In this document: one piece after another, positions 1-5,843 of the stretch
How positions within the stretch are numbered: position 1 is the stretch's first letter
Layout of the letters: each line of letters starts with the position of its first letter
Source: a bacterium
GTDB taxonomy: Bacteria; Verrucomicrobiota; Verrucomicrobiia; Limisphaerales; UBA11358
Reading direction: 5' to 3'
Assembly: GCA_021781185.1 (NCBI GenBank)
Contig: JAJXXI010000477.1
Coordinates: forward strand, 1 to 10,102
DNA length: 10,102 bases
Program-made: the position numbers and the translations under genes
The notes under the pieces: model-generated
What the model was told of the DNA's origin: nothing
Database searches by the model: none
The model's input: the letters and a program-made list of their open reading frames with translations, nothing else

Positions 1-1
1 G

Positions 2-166
2 ATTGACCGCTGGATTGTGGAGGGTGGTTGCATTGGTTTGATTCGCGGCGGCACGGATCTGACCGGCCGGGCCTTACGTTTGGTTCAAACCGGCAATCTC
101 CAGACTTACGCCTTCCTGTTTGTGCTGGGCGTGGCGGTGCTGCTCTATTTCGTCTTGGGAAAATAA
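2..166 (+). CDS. nuoL: NADH-quinone oxidoreductase subunit L, C-terminal end (partial)
   Basis: The window opens inside an open frame that ends in TAA at 164-166. The 54 visible residues have the features of the extreme C-terminus of NuoL: a D-x-W-V-x-G start, then the Q-x-G-x-x-Q-x-Y-A segment (read here as QTGNLQTYAF), then a final hydrophobic transmembrane helix ending LYFVLGK. NuoL is the distal antiporter-like subunit of the membrane arm of complex I and carries the long lateral helix; in this family the last helix follows exactly such a GNLQTYA segment. The stop codon lies one base before the ATG of nuoM, so the genes are co-transcribed and probably translationally coupled. The L-M-N order is the standard nuo arrangement. 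The start and all proton-channel residues lie outside the window, so only identity can be judged. Confidence 0.9.
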   Translation: MDRWIVEGGCIGLIRGGTDLTGRALRLVQTGNLQTYAFLFVLGVAVLLYFVLGK

Positions 167-167
167 A

Positions 168-1730
168 ATGTCCATACTGACTTACATCGCAGGTTGGCCG
201 CTGCTGGCGGCATTGGTGCTGATCCTCGTGCCGGGTAATTACCGGCTGGTTATCCGCGCCGTCGCGGTTCTGGCCACACTGGTTTCGGCGGTGCTGGCGG
301 TGAAAATGTTTTGCCAGTATGCCGGCGCGCCGGTGGATGCGGACGGCTACCGGTTTGTGCAGCAAATCCCCTGGGTGGAATCGCTCGGCATCAGCTACCA
401 CGTCGGAGTGGACGGCTTGAACGTCGGTCTGATCTTGATGGGTGCCTTGGTGGCGTTTGCCGCCACGCTCTGTTCGTTTGAAATTCAAACCCGGGAAAAG
501 GAATTTTACATCCTGCTGCTCGTGATGATTGGCGGCATCCTTGGCGCGTTCGCGTCGCTGGACATGTTCTTCTTCTATTTCCTGCACGAACTCGCGCTCA
601 TTCCCACCTTCATCATGATCGGCGTCTGGGGGCGCGGCGAAAAAAAGAATTACGCGACCTTCCAGATCACGATCTATCTCAGCGTTGGCGCCTTGATCGC
701 CTTGATCGGCTTGATCGCGCTTTACCTCGGTTCCGGCGCACATACGTTCGACATTCCGAAACTCATTGCTCACGCAAAGGAGAATCCGCTCGCCGTCAAT
801 GTGCAGAATTTCATCTTCCCGCTGCTGCTGTTCGGCTTTGGCATTCTGGTTTCCCTCTGGCCATTTCATTCGTGGGCACCGCTCGGCTATGGCGTGGCCC
901 CCTCGCCAACCGCCATGCTCCACGCCGGCGTGTTGAAGAAGTTCGGCCTTTACGGTTTGATTCGGATCGCGCTGCCGTTGCTGCCGCAGGCGGCGCAGAG
1001 GTGGATGAACCTGCTCGCGCTCCTGTGCCTTGGCAACATTCTCTATGTCGGCTGGGTCGCCATGCGTCAGAAAAATTTGAACCTGCTGATTGGTAATTCC
1101 AGCGTGGCGCACATGGGCTTCATTTTTCTCGGCATTGCCAGCTTGAACCTCATCGGCGTGACCGGCGCGGTGCTCATCATGATCGCGCACGGCTTCCTCG
1201 CGGCGCTGACCTTTGCCTTGAGCGGCTACATTTATCAGCAGACCGGCACGCTGGAAATCAAGGAGCTGGGCGGCCTCTGCCGCAAGCTGCCTTTCATCGG
1301 CACGGCCTTGTTGATGGCGGCCATGGCCGGTTGCGGCTTGCCGGGTTTCGCCAATTTTTGGGGTGAAGCCACGGTGTTTTTCGGCGCGTGGAAAGCCTTT
1401 CCGATTGTCACGGTGCTGGCGCTCTGGGGCGCGCTCGTCATTGGCGGCGTTTACATGACGCGGGCCGTCCGCAACGTGCTGCACGGGCCGCTGCCGGAAA
1501 AATGGAATTCCATCACCGCCGTCACGCATCTCTGGCGGAAGCTGCCTTACGCCCTGCTGCTCGCCAGCCTGCTGCTCTTTGGCTTCGTGCCGAAACTGCT
1601 CACGGATAAAATCTATCCGGACGCGGAGAAGATCGTGAGCCTGGCAACGGCCGGCATGACCCCGGAAAAAGTGGTGGCGCAGGCCGGCTTGACGCAAAAC
1701 AGCAGCCAGCCGCCGGCAATCCAAAATTGA
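168..1730 (+). CDS. nuoM: NADH-quinone oxidoreductase subunit M, variant lacking TM7 lysine
   Basis: This is a 520-residue, strongly hydrophobic antiporter-like subunit of the complex I membrane arm, of normal family length (about 500). The ATG at 168 is chosen because it follows the nuoL stop by one base and begins with a membrane helix; the in-frame ATG at 120 lies inside nuoL coding sequence. Conserved features include the TM5 glutamate in LHELALIP (Glu141), the SSVAHMGF motif (311-318), the helix with AHGFLAA (340-346), Lys258 in AGVLKKFG, and Glu400 in NFWGEA, matching the distal channel glutamate. The TM7 lysine, Lys234 in E. coli NuoM (V-K-x-P-x-x-P-x-H), is replaced by Leu227 in ILVSLWPFH, and the following LPDAH is APLGY. 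The alignment is gapless from here to Lys258. A hydrophilic tail (481-520) ends the protein. There is only a weak GGGA upstream, consistent with coupling to nuoL. Identity is secure; whether it pumps normally is open. Confidence 0.95.
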   Translation: MSILTYIAGWPLLAALVLILVPGNYRLVIRAVAVLATLVSAVLAVKMFCQYAGAPVDADGYRFVQQIPWVESLGISYHVGVDGLNVGLILMGALVAFAATLCSFEIQTREKEFYILLLVMIGGILGAFASLDMFFFYFLHELALIPTFIMIGVWGRGEKKNYATFQITIYLSVGALIALIGLIALYLGSGAHTFDIPKLIAHAKENPLAVNVQNFIFPLLLFGFGILVSLWPFHSWAPLGYGVAPSPTAMLHAGVLKKFGLYGLIRIALPLLPQAAQRWMNLLALLCLGNILYVGWVAMRQKNLNLLIGNSSVAHMGFIFLGIASLNLIGVTGAVLIMIAHGFLAALTFALSGYIYQQTGTLEIKELGGLCRKLPFIGTALLMAAMAGCGLPGFANFWGEATVFFGAWKAFPIVTVLALWGALVIGGVYMTRAVRNVLHGPLPEKWNSITAVTHLWRKLPYALLLASLLLFGFVPKLLTDKIYPDAEKIVSLATAGMTPEKVVAQAGLTQNSSQPPAIQN

Positions 1731-1734
1731 TTTG

Positions 1735-3189
1735 ATGAACGCTTCCCTGATAAGTCTGGAAATCTCGGTGATCGGCCTCGGCTTGGTGCTGATGCTGGCG
1801 GATCTGTTCATGCCTGCGGAGCGGCGCAAGTTCCTCGGCTATTTGGTGATAGCGGCGTTGGGCGGCCTGCTGCTGGCCAGCCTCGGCGGCCTCGGCAATT
1901 TCGGTCTGACCGGCACGGCTTTCCACGGCTCGTTTGTGAATGACGGCCTATCCCTTTTCTTCAAACAATTTTTCATCGTGGCGGCCATTCTGGTGATTTT
2001 CATCGCCATGGAATTTTCCGACCGTCTGACGGCCATCTCGGAATACTATTCGCTCATCGTGTTTGCGCTGGCGGGCATGTTGTTCGCCGCCTCGGCCAAT
2101 GACTTTGCGATGTTGTTCGTTTCCGTCGAACTGATCACGATCACGTTCTATGTGCTGGTCAGCTTTCAGCGGGGCAAACTGGTGTCGCTCGAAGCCGGGG
2201 TGAAATACCTGATTCTCGGTGCCTTGTCCTCGGCGTTCATGGTTTTCGGCATTGCGCTCATCTGGGGCACGACGGGCAAGTTGAATTTTACGGAACTCGC
2301 CGCCGTGGCCTCACAGTATGCGGACAGCAAAATATTTCTGCTCGGCGTGTTGCTGGTGCTGGTGGGGCTGGGTTTCAAGATCGCCGCGTTTCCGTTCCAG
2401 ATCTGGGTGCCGGATGTTTACCAAGGCGCGCCGACCCCGACCACCGCGTTTCTGGCCATTGGCTCCAAGGCGGCGGGATTTGTGCTGCTGCTCCGCGTGC
2501 TGTTCACCGCCGTCCCGGGCGTGACGCACCAGTGGGCAAATCTGCTTATCATCATTTCCGGAATCACGATTCTCTACGGCAACCTGTGTGCCCTGCCGCA
2601 ACGCAACCTCAAGCGTCTGCTCGGTTATTCGAGCATCTCTCACGCGGGCTACTTGTTGCTTGGCGTGGCGGCGTTGAATGCCAGCGGTCAGGCGGCGATT
2701 TTGTATTATCTGGCCGGCTACCTGTTCACCGTGCTTGCCGGCTTTTTGGTCATCGCCGTCGTGTTGCGGCATCTGGACACCGAGGATATTTCCGGCCTCG
2801 CCGGCTTGAACCAGCGTTCGCCGTTGCTCGCCGCGACTCTGACAATCTCGATGGTTTCACTGGCCGGCATTCCGCCGCTGGCTGGCTTTTTTGGGAAATT
2901 TCTGCTGCTCAAGTCCGTGATTGAGGCGGCGCAAACCACGGGCAATCACGCTTATTATTGCCTTGTCTTTACGGCTCTCGCGGGCGTGCTGATCTCGCTT
3001 TACTACTACTTCGGCGTCGTCCGCGCGATTTACTGGAGCAGGGAACCGAAGGATTTGACGGTCATCAAACTTTCCGCCCCGGCGAAAGTGACCGCCTGGA
3101 TTTGCATTGCGGGGATTTTCTGGCTCGGCCTCTTCCCCAACACGGTGCTCAACATGGCCAATGCGGCGGTCAAGTTGCTGCAAATGTAA
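1735..3189 (+). CDS. nuoN: NADH-quinone oxidoreductase subunit N
   Basis: This is a 484-residue multi-pass membrane protein, the antiporter-like subunit of complex I next to NuoK, translocating protons coupled to quinone reduction. It has the usual family length. Diagnostic features are the TM5 glutamate in SVELITITFYVLV (Glu132), the channel lysine in GFKIAAFPF (Lys215), WVPDVYQGAPTPTTAFLA (224-241), Lys245 in GSKAAG, the YSSISHAGY motif (298-306), and LAGIPPLAGFFGKF (376-389) with Lys388 at the distal channel position. Unlike NuoM here, all channel lysines are kept. The family His after the TM7 lysine (PFH) is Gln222 (PFQ). The ATG at 1735 is preferred over an in-frame TTG directly before it; it lies four bases after the nuoM stop, with no evident Shine-Dalgarno. 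The gene seems to close the nuo operon: the next gene is convergent, only 19 bases away, and I see no hairpin terminator between them. Confidence 0.95.
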   Translation: MNASLISLEISVIGLGLVLMLADLFMPAERRKFLGYLVIAALGGLLLASLGGLGNFGLTGTAFHGSFVNDGLSLFFKQFFIVAAILVIFIAMEFSDRLTAISEYYSLIVFALAGMLFAASANDFAMLFVSVELITITFYVLVSFQRGKLVSLEAGVKYLILGALSSAFMVFGIALIWGTTGKLNFTELAAVASQYADSKIFLLGVLLVLVGLGFKIAAFPFQIWVPDVYQGAPTPTTAFLAIGSKAAGFVLLLRVLFTAVPGVTHQWANLLIIISGITILYGNLCALPQRNLKRLLGYSSISHAGYLLLGVAALNASGQAAILYYLAGYLFTVLAGFLVIAVVLRHLDTEDISGLAGLNQRSPLLAATLTISMVSLAGIPPLAGFFGKFLLLKSVIEAAQTTGNHAYYCLVFTALAGVLISLYYYFGVVRAIYWSREPKDLTVIKLSAPAKVTAWICIAGIFWLGLFPNTVLNMANAAVKLLQM

Positions 3190-3208
3190 TTCAGCGCACC
3201 GGCGTCCA

Positions 3209-3568
3209 TCATTTGAAGTTGAACGACAGCAACACCAGTTGCGGCTTGTGTGAATCATCTTTTGACAGATTCGGAACCTGCGAATTCCACCCGACAATCT
3301 TCGTCCACGGTCGCGAACTCAAATTACCCACGCGATCAATTTTACCGGTTGGCGGTTGACGCGTCAGATCCGAGAGTGGAAGCCATTCGGTTGAACGATC
3401 CACTTTTTTCGTGAACTGGGCCGATGCCTGGGTTGATTGCGCAGGCTGGACAGTCTGTGATTTTTGTGTCTGCGCACCGGTGGTTGCCGGTGTGTTTGTC
3501 TGCTCCGCCAAGGTTAAAGCCGGCAGCGCGGCGAGAGCTGCTGCCGCCAATGCAAGTTTCAGTTTCAT
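3209..3568 (-). CDS. Small secreted protein of unknown function
   Basis: A 119-residue protein I do not recognise. It begins with a clear Sec signal peptide: Lys at positions 2 and 4, an Ala/Leu-rich core to about residue 20, and a plausible cleavage site after LTLA (Ala21). Residues 22-50 are rich in Thr, Gln, Ser and Ala with no charge clusters, like a flexible linker. The remainder (about 51-119) has three Trp (EWLPLSDL, RPWTKIVGW) and ends in alternating hydrophobic residues LVLLSFNFK, resembling a beta strand. The predicted location is periplasm or outer membrane. A good Shine-Dalgarno (GAGG, seven bases before the ATG) supports the start. It is convergent with nuoN. The signal peptide and ribosome-binding site argue that it is real; no enzymatic motif or cysteine is present. 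Confidence 0.7.
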   Translation of the reverse strand: MKLKLALAAAALAALPALTLAEQTNTPATTGAQTQKSQTVQPAQSTQASAQFTKKVDRSTEWLPLSDLTRQPPTGKIDRVGNLSSRPWTKIVGWNSQVPNLSKDDSHKPQLVLLSFNFK

Positions 3569-3580
3569 GGCCCAACCTCG

Positions 3581-3597
3581 GACCGTCTGACACGGTC
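3581..3597. repeat. Short inverted repeat upstream of the secreted-protein gene
   Basis: GACCGT and ACGGTC form a perfect 6-bp stem with a 5-base loop, starting 12 bases before the start codon of the secreted protein and just upstream of its Shine-Dalgarno. There is no T-run on either strand, so it is not a typical intrinsic terminator. It could be a 5'-leader hairpin or an operator half-site pair, or chance. Confidence 0.3.
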
Positions 3598-3626
3598 GTC
3601 AAGTGGGCCGTTTTGAATCAGGGAAG

Positions 3627-3839
3627 TTACAGCCGGTAAAAGTTCCGTGGGGCGTTGGTGTCCAACGTGTTGGTGAAGTTGAAATTCCCGTCGCTGTCAA
3701 ACTGATTGGTCTGGAGGCGCGTCCAATCCGCTGGAGGATTGGAAAGATTGGTGGTGCCGAGCAGGACGAAACTTGCATTGGCGACTCTGCCGACCAAGGC
3801 CAAAGTGCCAGTGTTGATGACGGTCGAACCCGGATAGGT
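3627..3839 (-). pseudogene. Remnant of an autotransporter-associated beta-strand-repeat protein (C-terminal piece)
   Basis: On the minus strand a frame without a start codon reads 70 residues to a TAA at 3627-3629. It opens with TYPGSTVINTGTLALVG, which fits the autotransporter-associated beta-strand repeat (consensus roughly N-T-Y-x-G-x-T-x-V-N-x-G-T-L-x-L-x-G). It continues into a tail with SFVLLGTTNLSNPPADW, then QFDSDGNFNFTN, and ends APRNFYRL, the pattern seen at the C-termini of many large verrucomicrobial surface proteins. Directly upstream the frame is closed by TAA at 3840-3842; adding one base there would restore D-N-T-Y, so a one-base loss is likely. The large N-terminal part expected of such a protein is absent because pyk begins within 160 bases. 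It is therefore a degraded fragment, not a gene. The ORF in another frame across the same bases (3599-3961) shows no family features. Identification of the repeat is from memory of the motif. Confidence 0.65.
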
Positions 3840-3998
3840 TTATCCACCCCGGTGGTCGCTTCATCGGAGTTCATTGCGGAAATCTCGTGCCGCAGGATGA
3901 AAATGACTCTGCACAGGTTTCTGGTCAGGGCATTCCCCGGCGTTGACAACTCGGCCTGCAATCAAAGCCCACCCCGGGCGTGCCTTGCGGAGGGGGTG
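3840..3998 (-). other. Intergenic spacer between pyk and the pseudogene; possible weak pyk terminator
   Basis: About 160 bases follow the pyk stop codon. At 3970-3998, read on the minus strand, CACCCC and GGGGTG can pair as a 6-bp stem around a 17-base loop, followed by a poor T-run (CTTTGATT), so a weak terminator for pyk is possible but not convincing. The stretch nearest the pseudogene may be its decayed upstream coding sequence: in another frame ISAMNSDEATTGVD joins the beta-strand-repeat reading if one base is added. I see no RNA gene here. Confidence 0.3.
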
Positions 3999-5417
3999 CT
4001 AAACCATGCGCATCTGCACGGCATCCACAATTTCAGTGCCCACGGAAATCGCGCCGATGATTACGACCATCTGTCCGGGCTGTAGCCGGCCGGAGGCGAT
4101 CAGTTTTTTCAAGCCTTCCTCGATGGTGTTTTGCGGGTTGATGAAGTCGAACTCCATGACGAACGGCTGGACCCCCCAGCTCAAGGTGAGCTCGTTGGCG
4201 GATTTTTCGTTGTCGCACATCGCAAAGATGGGCGAGCAGCGCGGCCGCATCCACGCGGCGTAGCGCGCCATGTGGCCGTGACGGGTGAAGGAAATGATGG
4301 CCCCGGCCTTCAATTCATTGGCCATGACGACGGCGCTTTTAACCAGCTTTTCGCGGGCGGAAGTGAGTTCCGCCAGATCATGAAACTGCGCGCTGCCGCT
4401 GCGTTCGATGCGCGTGGCAATCTTGTCGAAAACTTCGATGCACTTGAGCGGATATTTGCCCACGGTGGTTTCACCGCTCAACATGATGGCATCCGTGGAT
4501 TCGTAAACGGCGTTGGAAACGTCGGTGACTTCGGCGCGCGTGGGCATGGGTGCCGTAATCATGCTTTCCAGCATGTGGGTGGCGACGATCACCGGCTTGC
4601 CGAAGCGCAGGCACATCTTCACGATGCGGCGCTGAACGATGGGCAGTTCGTAATAGGGGATTTCAATGCCCAGGTCGCCGCGAGCGACCATGATGCCATC
4701 AGCCTCGCGCACGATGGCTTCGAGGTTGAGCACGGCCTGCTGATCTTCAATTTTCGCGATGACGAACGGGGGGCGTTTGCTGCCTTCAAACATTTCCCGG
4801 AGTTGCAGCAGGTCGCGGGCTTCACGCACAAAGGAGAGCGCGATGAAATCCACTCCCAGCTCCAGTCCCAGCTTGACGTCCTTGATGTCCTTGGCGGTGA
4901 GCGCTGGCAGGCTGACCTTGACCCCGGGTAGGTTGATGTGGCGCCGGCTGCCGAGCTTGCCGGCGGTGAGGACCTGACATTCCACCTTGTTGCCGGTTTT
5001 GGCAAGCACCTTCATTTCGATGTTGCCATTGTCAATCAACACCACGTCACCCACGCTGATGTCATTGACGAAATTCTCGTAGTTCACGTCCACGGAATGC
5101 TCCTCCTCGCTTTGCTCGCCGCGAACGGTGAGGGTGAACTTCTGGCCCGGTTTCAAATCCAGCGGCGAAGCAATGTCGCCAGTGCGAATCGCCGGACCTT
5201 GCGTGTCCATCAGGATGCCGGTAAAACAGTTGCGCCGGGCGGATTCCGCGCGGATGTCGTTGAAGACGCGGCGCACCCACTCATGCGGCGCATGCGACAT
5301 GTTCAGCCGAAAGACGTTGACGCCGGCGTCAATGAGCTTGCCGATCATTTCGGCGGAGTCCGTGGCCGGGCCAAGGGTGGAAACGATTTTTGTGTGCCGC
5401 AAACTGCCTCTTTGCAT
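3999..5417 (-). CDS. pyk: Pyruvate kinase
   Basis: A 472-residue cytosolic glycolytic enzyme converting phosphoenolpyruvate and ADP to pyruvate and ATP, of standard length. The TIM-barrel opens with HTKIVSTLGPAT (8-19) and carries FRLNMSH (Arg37, Asn39, Ser41, His42). The B domain spans about 75-170. Catalytic Lys222 and metal ligand Glu224 are in IAKIED; the signature DGIMVARGDLGIEIP (240-254) supplies metal ligand Asp248; VATHMLESM (278-286) holds Thr280, with His where Gln is usual. PTRAEVTDVSNAVYESTDA and MLSGETTVGKYP follow, then the C-terminal regulatory domain from about 350. The motif usually DTKGPEIRTG reads DTQGPAIRTG (71-80), so the residue deciding K+ dependence is Ala76. The start at 5417 gives the family N-terminus. 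A longer frame to 5489 adds 24 residues without family resemblance, over AT-rich DNA likely to be the promoter. No strong Shine-Dalgarno precedes either start. It is divergent from the ferredoxin gene. Confidence 0.95.
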   Translation of the reverse strand: MQRGSLRHTKIVSTLGPATDSAEMIGKLIDAGVNVFRLNMSHAPHEWVRRVFNDIRAESARRNCFTGILMDTQGPAIRTGDIASPLDLKPGQKFTLTVRGEQSEEEHSVDVNYENFVNDISVGDVVLIDNGNIEMKVLAKTGNKVECQVLTAGKLGSRRHINLPGVKVSLPALTAKDIKDVKLGLELGVDFIALSFVREARDLLQLREMFEGSKRPPFVIAKIEDQQAVLNLEAIVREADGIMVARGDLGIEIPYYELPIVQRRIVKMCLRFGKPVIVATHMLESMITAPMPTRAEVTDVSNAVYESTDAIMLSGETTVGKYPLKCIEVFDKIATRIERSGSAQFHDLAELTSAREKLVKSAVVMANELKAGAIISFTRHGHMARYAAWMRPRCSPIFAMCDNEKSANELTLSWGVQPFVMEFDFINPQNTIEEGLKKLIASGRLQPGQMVVIIGAISVGTEIVDAVQMRMV

Positions 5418-5482
5418 CGCCGCAAGATACTTATTTGGGTTTGAATGAAAAGTTTTAATTGAATCCGGACGGCACATCTTGC

Positions 5483-5511
5483 TTGCCATTGCCCCCGTTG
5501 TGCGGCAAAAT
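5483..5511 (+). promoter_or_regulatory. Candidate sigma70-type promoter for the ferredoxin gene
   Basis: TTGCCA (5483-5488; five of six to the -35 consensus) and CAAAAT (5506-5511; four of six to the -10 consensus) are 17 bases apart, and an AT-rich stretch follows. A transcript would start near 5518, leaving a leader of about 20 bases without a Shine-Dalgarno. It lies in the 120-bp divergent region between pyk and the ferredoxin gene. The opposite-facing pyk promoter was not found with confidence; AAGTAT on the minus strand near 5424-5429 is one weak -10 candidate. Confidence 0.45.
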
Positions 5512-5537
5512 TTTTTCCTAACATTTGACTAAATTTT

Positions 5538-5771
5538 ATGGCTGACGTCGCAAATAAATACACCGAAAACGCATCCGGAAAATACTACGTGGACAATCAA
5601 TGCATTGACTGCGACCTGTGCCGCGAAACGGCACCGGATAATTTCAAACGCAATGAAGACGGCGGTTACTCGTTCGTCTATAAGCAGCCCGAGTCTCCGG
5701 ACGAAGATGCCCGCTGCAAGGAAGCCAAGGAAGGCTGCCCCGTCGAAGCTATCGGTGACAACGGCGCCTAG
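5538..5771 (+). CDS. Single-cluster [4Fe-4S] ferredoxin
   Basis: A 77-residue acidic soluble electron carrier. Cys22, Cys25 and Cys28 in CIDCDLC, with Cys67 in GCPVEAIGD, give the C-x2-C-x2-C ... C-P arrangement that binds one [4Fe-4S] cluster. A fifth cysteine, Cys60 (ARCKEAKEGCP), matches the place of the disulfide cysteine in monocluster ferredoxins such as that of Thermotoga maritima, but its expected partner (C-P after the cluster motif) is Ala32-Pro33 here, so no disulfide should form. Ferredoxins of this pattern (CIDCDLCRETAP) are common in Planctomycetes and Verrucomicrobia. The start at 5538 lacks any Shine-Dalgarno; the leader reads TTGACTAAATTTT. The gene stands alone between a candidate promoter and a strong terminator, so it is probably monocistronic. 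The redox partner cannot be told from context. Confidence 0.93.
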   Translation: MADVANKYTENASGKYYVDNQCIDCDLCRETAPDNFKRNEDGGYSFVYKQPESPDEDARCKEAKEGCPVEAIGDNGA

Positions 5772-5789
5772 GCCGCATTTTTTAGAACG

Positions 5790-5821
5790 AAAAACCCGCA
5801 GGCATTCCTGCGGGTTTTTTT
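5790..5821. terminator. Bidirectional intrinsic terminator
   Basis: A 13-bp perfect inverted repeat (AAAAACCCGCAGG at 5790-5802 and CCTGCGGGTTTTT at 5807-5819) with a CATT loop has T7 after it on the plus strand and a T-run on the minus strand. It lies 18 bases after the ferredoxin stop and 22 bases beyond the stop of the convergent sensor gene, so it can end both transcripts. Confidence 0.93.
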
Positions 5822-5843
5822 GATTCAAGGATTCGGCCCCGAG

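Noticed and set aside
120..167. Earlier in-frame ATG for nuoM, adding 16 residues
   Set aside because: The extra residues are nuoL coding sequence read in another frame and do not resemble a NuoM N-terminus; the ATG at 168 follows the nuoL stop directly.
3599..3961. Minus-strand ORF of 120 residues in the same gap
   Set aside because: Its second half is an out-of-frame reading of the beta-strand-repeat remnant and is Pro/Thr/Ser-rich without family features.
3603..4085. Plus-strand ORF of 160 residues over the pyk-secreted-protein gap
   Set aside because: It overlaps the pyk 3' end and the pseudogene in antisense, has no recognisable motif, and the opposite strand explains the sequence better.
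4131..4931. Plus-strand ORF of 266 residues antisense to pyk
   Set aside because: It is fully inside a strongly conserved pyruvate kinase gene, rich in Asp/His/Gly as expected of an antisense shadow, with no motif.
5418..5489. Longer pyruvate kinase start adding 24 residues
   Set aside because: The added residues do not match the family, the DNA is AT-rich like a promoter region, and the shorter start gives the usual N-terminus.
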